From Clostridia bacterium (GTDB lineage Bacteria > Bacillota > Clostridia > Oscillospirales > Acutalibacteraceae): a DNA stretch of 64,000 nucleotides. Positions 36,674-44,044 of the stretch are shown piece after piece. Numbering within the stretch: position 1 is the stretch's first letter; every line of letters starts with the position of its first letter. The stretch lies in contig JAFYSE010000039.1 of NCBI GenBank assembly GCA_017546665.1, positions 1 through 64,000 of the forward strand. The letters are read 5' to 3'. The position numbers and the translations under genes are program-made. The notes under the pieces were generated by a model. The model was given only the letters and a program-made list of their open reading frames with translations, was not told where the DNA came from and did not search any database.

Positions 36674-36701
36674 TTGACAATTATATTTTTTGTGCTATAA
36701 T
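36674..36701 (+). promoter_or_regulatory. Strong promoter of the sigma factor gene
   Basis: Consensus TTGACA (36674-36679), 16-bp spacer, consensus TATAAT (36696-36701). Confidence 0.8.
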
Positions 36702-36754
36702 TAAGTTTAATGAAATTAAAGATGTTTATTATTAGACTTTTTTGAGGTGATTTG

Positions 36755-37327
36755 TTGAATTTCGTTCAGATGAATGATAACGAACTCGTTGCGTGTGCAA
36801 AAAGTGGTAACAGTATGGCGTTGCAAGTTCTTATTGAACGATATTCCGATAAAGTACTTCAAAAAGCAAGGTCATTTAAAAGTTTGATTGGAATAGAAAA
36901 CGATGACCTTTATCAAGAGGGTATGATGGGGTTTGTTTCTGCTGTATATTCTTTTGATGTTTCTCGCGATGTATCATTTTCTACATATTCGTCAACATTA
37001 TCAACAAGAAAGATGTTGTCTGCAATACGCAAGATAAATAACACGGCCAATTTGCCACTTCAATCATATATATCTATTGAAGAGGAAAATGATTTGTTTT
37101 CAGATATTCCTTCACCTGAAGAGACATTACTTTCTGTGGAAAGAGTAAATGAGATTAATTCATTTGCAGAGAAGAACTTTTCAAGAAAGGAAAAGAAGGT
37201 TTTTAAATTAAGCGTTTTGGGTTTGTCTTATTCTCAAATTGCTGAAATACTTGATTGCACCGAAAAATCTGTGGATAACACGATGCAGAGAATTCGCCGT
37301 AAATTGCGAAACTTTACAGGTGCATAA
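36755..37327 (+). CDS. SigH-like RNA polymerase sigma factor
   Basis: About 190 residues. GAGGTGA at 36744-36750 points to TTG 36755 (TTG 36752 is too close, ATG 36770 too far). Region 2: NELVACAKSGNSMALQVLIERY, then DDLYQEGMMGFVSAVYSFD (region 2.2), FSTYSSTLSTRKMLSAIRK (2.3-2.4). Region 4: LSVLGLSYSQIAEILDCTEKSVDNTMQRIRRKL, a helix-turn-helix. The order and the segment LPLQSYISIEEE resemble Spo0H/SigH, the transition-state sigma factor, but the usual sigH neighbours are absent, so it may be a paralogue. No anti-sigma factor is adjacent. Confidence 0.85.
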   Translation: MNFVQMNDNELVACAKSGNSMALQVLIERYSDKVLQKARSFKSLIGIENDDLYQEGMMGFVSAVYSFDVSRDVSFSTYSSTLSTRKMLSAIRKINNTANLPLQSYISIEEENDLFSDIPSPEETLLSVERVNEINSFAEKNFSRKEKKVFKLSVLGLSYSQIAEILDCTEKSVDNTMQRIRRKLRNFTGA

Positions 37328-37430
37328 AAATTAATTGTGCTATTTGCCCACTTTTCTTAGAGAGCATTTTTATGAATGTAACGGTGCAATTCCGTGTGGG
37401 GTAAAAATAAAAGTCAGTGAGGTTACTAAA

Positions 37431-37715
37431 ATGTACGAAGACAAGACACTCGTCTGCAAAACATGTGGAAACGAATTTGTATTTACAGCAGGCGAACAGG
37501 AATTTTATGCAGAGAAAGGACTTGTAAACGAGCCAAAGTCATGCAAAGAATGTCGTGTAGCACGTAAAAATGCTATGCGTGGAGCAGTTGAATATCATAC
37601 AACTGTTTGTGCAGCTTGTGGTGGCGAAGCAAAGGTTAGATTTGAACCAAAAGGCGACAGACCTGTATATTGCAGCACATGTTTCGAAAAAATTAAGAGC
37701 GAACAGGCTGAATAA
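37431..37715 (+). CDS. Zinc-ribbon protein (four CxxC motifs)
   Basis: 94 residues from ATG 37431, which follows GAGGTTACT; an in-frame upstream extension to 37335 has no ribosome-binding site. Four CxxC pairs (CKTCGNEF, CKECR, CAACGG, CSTCFEK) suggest two zinc sites, as in the zf-trcl/CxxC_CxxC_SSSS-type clostridial proteins with FVFTAGEQEFYAEKGL. Function unknown. It lies 103 bases after the sigma factor and probably shares its transcript. Confidence 0.88.
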   Translation: MYEDKTLVCKTCGNEFVFTAGEQEFYAEKGLVNEPKSCKECRVARKNAMRGAVEYHTTVCAACGGEAKVRFEPKGDRPVYCSTCFEKIKSEQAE

Positions 37716-37730
37716 TTTATAGAAATAATT

Positions 37731-37764
37731 AAAGCACAGAGTCTTCTAAACTCTGTGCTTTTTT
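37731..37764 (+). terminator. Intrinsic terminator
   Basis: An 11-bp stem AAGCACAGAGT/ACTCTGTGCTT (37732-37742 with 37750-37760), 7-base loop, then TTTTTG. Confidence 0.92.
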
Positions 37765-37810
37765 GTATATTTTTCTTTTGTTTATAAATAATAATAGGGG
37801 AGGAAAATAT

Positions 37811-38164
37811 ATGGATTTTTTAAAGGCTTTTATAATTGGCGGGTTAATATGTGTTGTGGGTCAATTACTTATTGATTACACAAAAATAACTCCCGCAAGA
37901 ATTCTTGTATCATTTGTTGTACTTGGAGTAATTTTAGGTGGACTTGGATTATATCAACCATTAGTTGATTTTGCAGGAGCTGGTGCAACAGTACCGTTAA
38001 CAGGATTTGGAAATACCTTGGTTCAGGGCACAAAGGAAGCAATACGCGAAAAAGGTGCGTTAGGAATTTTAACAGGGCCAATGTCTTCTGCATCTGTTGG
38101 GATTACTGTTGCGATGGTTTGTGGATTAATCGTCGCATTCATTACTAAACCGAAATCAAAATAA
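37811..38164 (+). CDS. spoVAE: Stage V sporulation protein AE (dipicolinate channel subunit)
   Basis: 117 residues, the length of SpoVAE (SpoVAEb). ATG 37811 follows GGGGAGGAAA. Four hydrophobic segments; family features are FIIGGLICVVGQLLIDYTKITPARILV, the glycine-rich LGGLGLYQPLVDFAGAGATVPLTGFG and the C-terminal AMVCGLIVAFITKPK. The SpoVA proteins move Ca-dipicolinate into and out of the spore. It normally clusters with spoVAC and spoVAD; neither is next to it. Confidence 0.93.
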   Translation: MDFLKAFIIGGLICVVGQLLIDYTKITPARILVSFVVLGVILGGLGLYQPLVDFAGAGATVPLTGFGNTLVQGTKEAIREKGALGILTGPMSSASVGITVAMVCGLIVAFITKPKSK

Positions 38165-38169
38165 AAATA

Positions 38170-38205
38170 AAGGACTGCTCATGGTGAACAGTCCTTAGTT
38201 TGTGT
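38170..38205. terminator. Hairpin between spoVAE and the 59-aa gene
   Basis: An 8-bp stem AAGGACTG/CAGTCCTT (38170-38177 with 38189-38196), 11-base loop. The T-run is better on the minus strand. Confidence 0.7.
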
Positions 38206-38211
38206 AAGGTT

Positions 38212-38391
38212 TTAAGCAACAGTTTCAGAAACGAATGAATCGTCACAGCAAGAGCATGAAACATAGTTTTCAGCATCGTTGCCGATTACAACTCTTTTAC
38301 TATCAACGTATTTCTTTATAAGAATATATGCTGCAACTGCAACAGCAGCAATACCAACAATAATTGCAATAACTTTTAAAGCCTTTTTCAT
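38212..38391 (-). CDS. 59-aa membrane peptide with CSCC motif
   Basis: A short minus-strand frame with GGAGGT 8 bases before the ATG at 38391. Residues 1-25 form a basic-start membrane helix (KKALKVIAIIVGIAAVAVAA). The C-terminal 34 residues are polar and hold YVSCSCCDDSFVSE, a cysteine cluster that could bind metal. No family recognised. It is bounded by a terminator at 38170-38205. Confidence 0.75.
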   Translation of the reverse strand: MKKALKVIAIIVGIAAVAVAAYILIKKYVDSKRVVIGNDAENYVSCSCCDDSFVSETVA

Positions 38392-38470
38392 AAATGAATA
38401 CCTCCAAATTTAATCACAAAAATATTATATATAATTCATAATGAAAAGTCAATGAATATTTGTAAAAAAG

Positions 38471-38500
38471 AAAAATGCCGAAGACTTTCGTCAACGGCAA
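38471..38500 (-). terminator. Terminator of rpsT
   Basis: Minus strand stem TGCCG/CGGCA with an inner GAC/GTC and a GAAA loop, two internal mismatches, then TTTTTC. Confidence 0.75.
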
Positions 38501-38524
38501 AGAACTTTACGTATTTAAGTCAAA

Positions 38525-38782
38525 TTAAGCCTTGTTAAGTTTTGTAACGAGAGCAGACTTTTTACGAGCTGCATTATTCTTATGAAGAAGGCCTTTAGCA
38601 GCAGCCTGGTCGATTTTCTTAACAGCAACCTTTACAAGTTCGTTTTTGTCAGCAGCATTTGTTTCAATAGCAACATTTGCCTTTTTGATAGCTGTTTTAA
38701 GAGCTGAATTTGTTGACTTGTTACGCTGTGCCTTTGTCTTGTTAACGAGAACACGTTTTTTAGCTGATTTGATGTTTGGCAT
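38525..38782 (-). CDS. rpsT: 30S ribosomal protein S20
   Basis: 85 residues, full length. Starts MPNIKSAKKRVLVNKTKAQRN and is rich in Lys and Ala, with the KGLLHKNNAARKKSAL segment of S20. It binds 16S rRNA at the base of the body of the 30S subunit. AAGGAGGTG precedes the ATG. The gene is monocistronic between a promoter at 38818-38846 and its terminator. It lies head to head with gpr, a common clostridial arrangement. Confidence 0.97.
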   Translation of the reverse strand: MPNIKSAKKRVLVNKTKAQRNKSTNSALKTAIKKANVAIETNAADKNELVKVAVKKIDQAAAKGLLHKNNAARKKSALVTKLNKA

Positions 38783-38817
38783 ATTCGTTACACCTCCTTA
38801 CGTATTTACAGATACAT

Positions 38818-38846
38818 ATATTACCACGAAAAAAATCAAAAATCAA
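38818..38846 (-). promoter_or_regulatory. Promoter of rpsT
   Basis: Minus strand TTGATT (38841-38846), 17-bp spacer, TAATAT (38818-38823). Confidence 0.7.
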
Positions 38847-38916
38847 GTTATTTTTTTTATTTTAAGTAATTTTTTTCGTAGGTATTAAAATGGAGATAAA
38901 ATAAAGTGGTGAAAAG

Positions 38917-39735
38917 ATGAATTTAAGAACTGATATTGCACACGAAAGACATGAAATTGTATGGAAAAAACATACGGATGGGGTTGAAGTAAATCAATGG
39001 ACCGAAGGAGAAACTCAGATAACCTTAACGGAAATAAAAACGGATGAAGCAGAGAGAATAATGGATAAGCAAAGGGGAAAATACGTTACCTTAAAAATGC
39101 CGGAATTCTCTCATGAGAGTGAGCTCATAGATGGAAGACTTGATGTTCTTACAAAGCAAATTAAATGTTTATTTCCTGAAAGGGCAAAAACATTTCTTGT
39201 GGCAGGTCTTGGAAATGAAAATATAACACCTGATGCATTAGGCCCATTATGTGCAAGTAAAATTTTATCAACAAGGCATTTTGAAAATTATTTACAAGAC
39301 GATATGTTTTTATCAAAGTTAAATCCCGTATCTGCCATTTCTACCGGTGTCCTTGGACAGACAGGAATAGAAACAGCAGAGTATATTAATGGCGTTGCAA
39401 AAATAGTGAAACCTGATTTAGTAATTATTATTGATGCTCTTGCAACTATAAAAGAATCAAATCTGTGTAAGACTATTCAGATTACTGATACTGGTATAAC
39501 ACCTGGGTCAGGTGTTGGTAATTACAGAAAAACTATTGATAAAGAAACCTTGGGAATACCTATTATTTCTATTGGTGTACCAACTGTTATTAGTCTTGAT
39601 AATAACGAGGATATGATTGTGACTCCACGAGAAATTGATACAATCATAAAGAGAGCATCATCATTGATTGCTATGGGAATAAACTGTGCGATTCAACCTG
39701 CTGCCGATGCGGAATTGTTTTTAGCGTTATCATAA
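38917..39735 (+). CDS. gpr: Spore protease GPR
   Basis: 272 residues. GPR is an aspartic-type peptidase that degrades SASPs at germination. The N-terminal RTDIAHE is the region of proenzyme processing. Conserved segments: VAGLGNENITPDALGPLC, GQTGIETAEYI, PDLVIIIDALATIKESNLCKTIQITDTGITPGSGVGN, and ISIGVPTVIS. It precedes spoIIP by 46 bases, the conserved gpr-spoIIP order of Clostridia and Bacilli. An SASP substrate is encoded at 45018. Confidence 0.96.
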   Translation: MNLRTDIAHERHEIVWKKHTDGVEVNQWTEGETQITLTEIKTDEAERIMDKQRGKYVTLKMPEFSHESELIDGRLDVLTKQIKCLFPERAKTFLVAGLGNENITPDALGPLCASKILSTRHFENYLQDDMFLSKLNPVSAISTGVLGQTGIETAEYINGVAKIVKPDLVIIIDALATIKESNLCKTIQITDTGITPGSGVGNYRKTIDKETLGIPIISIGVPTVISLDNNEDMIVTPREIDTIIKRASSLIAMGINCAIQPAADAELFLALS

Positions 39736-39781
39736 AAGTTTTTCTCTTTTCATATTTTGTATTGAATAAATTGCGAAAAGA

Positions 39782-40900
39782 GTGAAACTGTTGATAAAAA
39801 GGACAAACACATCGGATGATAAAATTTGTAAGATTTGCAATTTGATTATTCCAATTTTTTTAGCTTTGCTTTGTGTCTTGGGTGATAGTGCTTCTATTGG
39901 TAAAAAAATGATTTTGTCAGGGTTATATCTTTCTTTCCCAGAGACATTGTTTCAAGCACAAACAAGAATAAACAGTAATAACTCTGAACACCAAAATTAT
40001 TTCAATACAGAAAATTTATCACAGGTATCCACTGTTACAAACTCATCAATCCCAAAAGATATAGAAGAAATGATGATTCTTGCTGAAAAAAAGTATGCTG
40101 AATCATCAAAAGATGGTTTAATAATTGAAGCTGATTATAGCAAACAAAACGCAACATCAGAATTTAATGGTATTTATTTGCGAAATACAACGTTGAGTCA
40201 TAAGGTGAATATAAGTGACTATGTTAACAAAAAAGTCTATGCAAGTGTTGATACAAATCAACCCTCAGTTTTAATTTATCACACACATAGCACGGAAACT
40301 TATGAATTATTAGATAAAGGATACTATACAAAAGAACACAGTTCTCTTAGTGAAGATACAAAAGAGAATATGATTCGTGTGGGAGAAGAAGTTTGCAGGA
40401 TTTTAGAAGAAAACGGATATAAAACAATCCACGACAGAACAGTCTATGATGAGGAATATGATGGTGCATATAGTCGTTCGTTTGAAGGTGTAAAAAACAT
40501 TTTAAAGGATAATCCATCCATACAAGTTGTATTGGATATACACCGTGGCACAATTTATCAAAAGGATGGCTCACATATTAAAACTGTAACAGAAATTGAT
40601 GGTAAAAAAGTGGCACAAATTCAAATAATTAGTGGTTGTGAGGATGGGAATGTTACTGCTTTTCCAAATTGGGAAAAGAATTTTGCCTTTGCAGTAAAAT
40701 TACAACAACAGTTGGTGGAAGATAATTCAAAAATAGTAAGGCCGTTGCTGTTGTGTAGTAGAAAATATAATATGCATCTTATGCCTTGTGCTTTGCAAAT
40801 TGAAATAGGTACGGACGCAAATACATTATTAGAAGCAGTATATTCAGCACAGTTATTTGCTGAATCCCTATCGTTATTATTAAAGGAGTATGAAGTTTAA
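39782..40900 (+). CDS. spoIIP: Stage II sporulation protein P (amidase/endopeptidase)
   Basis: 372 residues. The GTG at 39782 gives an N-terminal basic segment and a membrane helix (LIIPIFLALLCVLGDSA); the TTG at 39791 is an alternative, and neither has a strong ribosome-binding site. The C-terminal amidase-like domain has VLIYHTHSTETY (Zn-ligand His), VVLDIHRG (second His), and LQIEIGTDANTLLEA (catalytic Glu). SpoIIP cleaves stem peptides and works with SpoIID and SpoIIM during engulfment. Confidence 0.94.
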   Translation: MKLLIKRTNTSDDKICKICNLIIPIFLALLCVLGDSASIGKKMILSGLYLSFPETLFQAQTRINSNNSEHQNYFNTENLSQVSTVTNSSIPKDIEEMMILAEKKYAESSKDGLIIEADYSKQNATSEFNGIYLRNTTLSHKVNISDYVNKKVYASVDTNQPSVLIYHTHSTETYELLDKGYYTKEHSSLSEDTKENMIRVGEEVCRILEENGYKTIHDRTVYDEEYDGAYSRSFEGVKNILKDNPSIQVVLDIHRGTIYQKDGSHIKTVTEIDGKKVAQIQIISGCEDGNVTAFPNWEKNFAFAVKLQQQLVEDNSKIVRPLLLCSRKYNMHLMPCALQIEIGTDANTLLEAVYSAQLFAESLSLLLKEYEV

Positions 40901-40903
40901 ATT

Positions 40904-41026
40904 ATGGAGTTAAAAAGAATACTTAGGTCCTATTTAATGCTTGTGATAATTACAATATTAACAACACTTTTAATTGCTTCAATATTCATAGCACAAACTA
41001 ATACTGATAAAATGCTTTTTGGTTAA
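40904..41026 (+). CDS. 40-aa single-span membrane peptide
   Basis: A short frame starting 4 bases after the spoIIP stop: MELKRILRSYLMLVIITILT and 20 more residues ending DKMLFG. A basic N terminus is followed by one hydrophobic helix. The only AGGAG (40884-40888) is 15 bases upstream, so initiation would rest on coupling to spoIIP. Unknown function; the weak start lowers confidence. Confidence 0.45.
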   Translation: MELKRILRSYLMLVIITILTTLLIASIFIAQTNTDKMLFG

Positions 41027-41032
41027 AATTTC

Positions 41033-41061
41033 TTGCAATAAAGCCTTTGGTGGTGTATAAT
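41033..41061 (+). promoter_or_regulatory. Promoter of yhaM
   Basis: TTGCAA (41033-41038), 17-bp spacer, TATAAT (41056-41061). Confidence 0.75.
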
Positions 41062-41114
41062 TTACTTTGTAAACTATGAAAGGACATATACACGGTTTTT
41101 GTGTGTTTTTACTT

Positions 41115-42080
41115 ATGAATTTTAAAGAGATTGGAAATAATGGTCTTGTTGAAGGCTATGCAGTTATAAAACAATGTGATAAAAAAATGGCTAAAAACGG
41201 AAATGCATATCTTGACCTTGTGCTTTCCGATAAAGAGGGCGAAATTTTTGCTAAACTTTGGGATTATAATGAAGTATCTCACGGTAAATATGACGCAGAT
41301 ATGTTTGTTAAGGTCAGGGGACAAATATCCCAGTATAATGGTCACGACCAGCTTCGAATTGAAAGAATTCGTCCTGTGATTGAAGATGATGGTGTTGACG
41401 TTGGTGATTATGTAAAATCTGCTGATTATAGTGGGGAAGATATGTTCAACCACCTTGTTTCATTGGTTAACGTATTTAAAGACGAAGACTTAAAGAAAAT
41501 AGTGTCTTATCTTCTCAATGATAACAAGGAAAAAATGCTCTATTTTCCTGCTGCATTTAGACTTCACCATGCTATTCGTTGCGGACTTTTAATGCATACA
41601 ACATCAATAGTTAAACTCTGCGAAGGTGTTTGCAAGGTATATCCTTTTGTTAATCGTGAGTTGCTTATTTCAGGTGCGATTTTGCACGATATCGCAAAAA
41701 CCGTTGAATTTGATGTTGGCGAAACGGGAATAGCGTCCGGTTATACTGTTGAGGGTAATCTTATAGGCCACCTTGTAATGGGTGCTATGATGGTTAAAGA
41801 AGCAGCAAATAAACTTGCAATAGATAATGAAAAGTCTTTGCTTTTGCAACACATGATTATTTCGCATCATGGTGTGCCTGAGTTCGGTGCTGCTGTAAGA
41901 CCATTATTCTTGGAAGCGGAACTTCTTTCACAACTCGACTCAATGGATGCAACTGTTTATGAAATCATGGATGCAGTAAGTAATGTTGAACAAGGTGAGT
42001 TCACAAATCGTCTTTGGGCGTTGGACGATAGAAAATTCTATAAATACAATGATGCAACCTTAAAGGTTGACATTTTGTAA
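41115..42080 (+). CDS. yhaM: 3'-5' exoribonuclease YhaM family (OB + HD domains)
   Basis: About 321 residues from ATG 41115. The ATG at 41076 would lie only about 8 bases from the predicted transcript start; neither has a clear ribosome-binding site, and MNFKEIGNNGLVEGYAVI fits the family start. An N-terminal OB fold (NGNAYLDLVLSDKEGEIFAKLWDYN) binds RNA. The HD domain follows: FPAAFRLHHAIRCGLLMHT, ISGAILHDIAKTVEF with the HD pair, and IISHHGVPEFG. YhaM trims RNA and ssDNA 3' ends. Confidence 0.9.
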   Translation: MNFKEIGNNGLVEGYAVIKQCDKKMAKNGNAYLDLVLSDKEGEIFAKLWDYNEVSHGKYDADMFVKVRGQISQYNGHDQLRIERIRPVIEDDGVDVGDYVKSADYSGEDMFNHLVSLVNVFKDEDLKKIVSYLLNDNKEKMLYFPAAFRLHHAIRCGLLMHTTSIVKLCEGVCKVYPFVNRELLISGAILHDIAKTVEFDVGETGIASGYTVEGNLIGHLVMGAMMVKEAANKLAIDNEKSLLLQHMIISHHGVPEFGAAVRPLFLEAELLSQLDSMDATVYEIMDAVSNVEQGEFTNRLWALDDRKFYKYNDATLKVDIL

Positions 42081-42116
42081 TAATTTTTATTTGGGAAAAT
42101 AAAAGGGGAATGTGTT

Positions 42117-43142
42117 ATGAGAAATCATTTTGTGGAAAAACCTGTTGACCTTTTGAAAGAGGACGGAAGCCTTAAAGAAATCGGCTGGTCAACAAAGCAA
42201 GTATGGAAATATGACAAAAAGGCAATTAAATCAAATGTGTTCAGAATAAAGGAATGGGACTATTATCTTGTTTTAGCACAGGATTTTGGTGTTGCTTTTA
42301 CAGTTTCTGATTTAGGTTTTGCAGGACTTCATTCTGTGTCATTCCTTGACTTTAAAACACCTTGTGAAACAACAAAGAGCGAGATGCCATTCTTCACAAT
42401 GGGTAAAACAAATATGCCACCTACAAGTAGCGAAGGTAATGTTCATTTTGGCAATAAAAACCTTACTCTTGACTATATCAAAACTGACGGACAAAGAAGA
42501 ATTGTATGTACATACAAGAATTTCAAGGATGGCAAGGATTTTAAGTGCGATATTTGCCTTGACCAACCTGATATGGATTCAATGGTTATTACAATCCCTT
42601 GGCAGAAGAACAAGAGATGTTTCTACTATAATCAGAAAATCAACTGTATGAGAGCATCCGGCTGGGTAACAGTTGGCGAAGAAAAATATGAATTTAACCC
42701 TGCAACAGACTTTGGTACTCTTGACTGGGGTCGTGGTGTTTGGACTTACGATAATACTTGGTTCTGGGGTTCAGGTAACTGTGATTTGGATGGTCACGCA
42801 TTCGGCTTTAATATCGGTTATGGCTTTGGTGATAACACAGCCGCAACAGAAAATATTCTTTTCTATGATGGCGTTGCTCATAAACTTGACGATATCTATT
42901 TCAATATGCCTGAAAACGGAAATTATACAGACCCATGGACATTCTCATCATCCGATGGCAGATTTGAAATGGACTTTGTGCCAATAATTGACCGTAGTGC
43001 ATTTATTGATTTTAAAGTGATTATTTCAGACCAGCATCAGGTTTTCGGCAGAATGAGTGGTAAAGCAGTTCTTGACGACGGAACAGTTCTTGAAATCAAA
43101 GATATGCTCATGTTCGCAGAAAAGGTTCATAATAGATACTAA
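42117..43142 (+). CDS. DUF2804 domain protein
   Basis: 341 residues, full length for DUF2804, soluble and with no signal peptide. The sequence is rich in aromatic residues and Gly/Asp, with TDFGTLDWGRGVWTYDNTWFWGSG, HAFGFNIGYGFGD and DPWTFSSSDGRFEMDFVP, suggesting a beta-rich fold related to lipocalin-like hydroxyneurosporene dehydrogenase-type domains. Its biochemical role is unknown. AAAGGGGAATG precedes the ATG. It follows yhaM by 36 bases. Confidence 0.88.
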   Translation: MRNHFVEKPVDLLKEDGSLKEIGWSTKQVWKYDKKAIKSNVFRIKEWDYYLVLAQDFGVAFTVSDLGFAGLHSVSFLDFKTPCETTKSEMPFFTMGKTNMPPTSSEGNVHFGNKNLTLDYIKTDGQRRIVCTYKNFKDGKDFKCDICLDQPDMDSMVITIPWQKNKRCFYYNQKINCMRASGWVTVGEEKYEFNPATDFGTLDWGRGVWTYDNTWFWGSGNCDLDGHAFGFNIGYGFGDNTAATENILFYDGVAHKLDDIYFNMPENGNYTDPWTFSSSDGRFEMDFVPIIDRSAFIDFKVIISDQHQVFGRMSGKAVLDDGTVLEIKDMLMFAEKVHNRY

Positions 43143-43150
43143 TACAAAAA

Positions 43151-43188
43151 GTAAAGCACTCAACCAATTTGGGTTGAGTGCTTTTTGT
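43151..43188. terminator. Bidirectional terminator
   Basis: A 13-bp stem (43153-43165 with 43172-43184), 6-base loop and A/T tracts on both sides, between the DUF2804 gene and trmL. Confidence 0.92.
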
Positions 43189-43694
43189 TATTGCTGGTCT
43201 GCCCAGTTATAATTTCTTAATTCTCCGCTTTCAAGTAGTTGTGGGTAATCCCATTGTCTCAATGTTTCGTAAACACCGATTGCCACAGCATTTGAAAGAT
43301 TAAGGCTTCTTGCTTCGTCAATCATAGGAATTCGAACACATTTATCAGCATTTGCGTAAAGCAAATCTTCTGGTAATCCTGCTGTTTCTTTTCCAAAAAC
43401 AAGATATGTATTATCAGGATATCTTACATCAGAATGTCTTTTTTGTGCCTTTGTTGAAAAATAGAAGAAATTACCTCCTTTATTTTTCTCAAAGAATTCT
43501 TCCATAGTATCGTAATAAGTAATATCAAGCAAATACCAGTAGTCAAGACCTGCTCTTTTGAGTTTTTTATCATCAGGAGTAAAACCCATTTTACCCACAA
43601 GATGAAGTCTTGCGCCTGTTGCAGCACATGTTCTTGCAACATTACCTGTATTTTGTGGAATCTCTGGCTCAACCATCACAATATTCAATACCAT
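43188..43694 (-). CDS. trmL: tRNA (cytidine/uridine-34) 2'-O-methyltransferase
   Basis: About 168 residues from the ATG at 43694; the GTG at 43703 overlaps the AGGGTGA ribosome-binding site. SPOUT-class methyltransferase: IVMVEPEIPQNTGNVARTCAATGARLHLVG, then the trefoil-knot SAM site with YLVFGKETAGLP, IPMIDEARSLNLSNAVAIGVYETLRQW. It methylates the wobble ribose of leucine tRNAs in E. coli. Monocistronic. Confidence 0.95.
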   Translation of the reverse strand: MVLNIVMVEPEIPQNTGNVARTCAATGARLHLVGKMGFTPDDKKLKRAGLDYWYLLDITYYDTMEEFFEKNKGGNFFYFSTKAQKRHSDVRYPDNTYLVFGKETAGLPEDLLYANADKCVRIPMIDEARSLNLSNAVAIGVYETLRQWDYPQLLESGELRNYNWADQQ

Positions 43695-43853
43695 ATTTAT
43701 CACCCTAAAATTATAAATTATTTTAAATAAAAGTATAACATTTTTAGAAATAATTTTAAATACAAAAATATAATTTTTTTAAATCTTTTTCTCAAAATAT
43801 TATTGCTCGATAAAAATCATTTATGAGCAATCTGTGAAAAGGAGGAAAAGAAA

Positions 43854-44033
43854 ATGGATAAGAAACAAGTTGGTAAAGTTGTAGGTGCAACAATGCTTGC
43901 AGGTACAGCAGCGGCGGCTGTGACAAGCACAATGACAGGTAAAAGCACAAAAAAGAAAATGAAAAAAACAGCAAAAAAAGCAATGGATACAGTAAGTAAT
44001 GTAGTTGATAATGTGAACAAAATGATGAACTAA
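43854..44033 (+). CDS. 59-aa cationic protein with Ala-rich N-terminal helix
   Basis: AAAGGAGGAAAAG, a very strong ribosome-binding site, precedes the ATG. Residues 4-28 are Gly/Ala/Thr-rich (KKQVGKVVGATMLAGTAAAA), then a lysine block (KSTKKKMKKTAKKAM) and an amphipathic end (DTVSNVVDNVNKMMN). No family assigned; it looks like a small membrane-peripheral protein. A 7-bp hairpin ATTGCTC/GAGCAAT (43802-43808 with 43825-43831) lies in its leader. It starts 11 bases before the pdaA-like gene. Confidence 0.8.
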   Translation: MDKKQVGKVVGATMLAGTAAAAVTSTMTGKSTKKKMKKTAKKAMDTVSNVVDNVNKMMN

Positions 44034-44044
44034 GGTGAACACAA

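Noticed and set aside
37328..37430. Possible structured RNA (GGTGCAATTCCGTGTGGGG segment) before the zinc-ribbon gene
   Set aside because: It recalls cobalamin-type sequence by eye but lacks the conserved riboswitch core; nothing else supports it.
41076..42080. Longer start of yhaM at 41076
   Set aside because: It lies too close to the predicted transcript start and adds 13 residues that do not fit the family.
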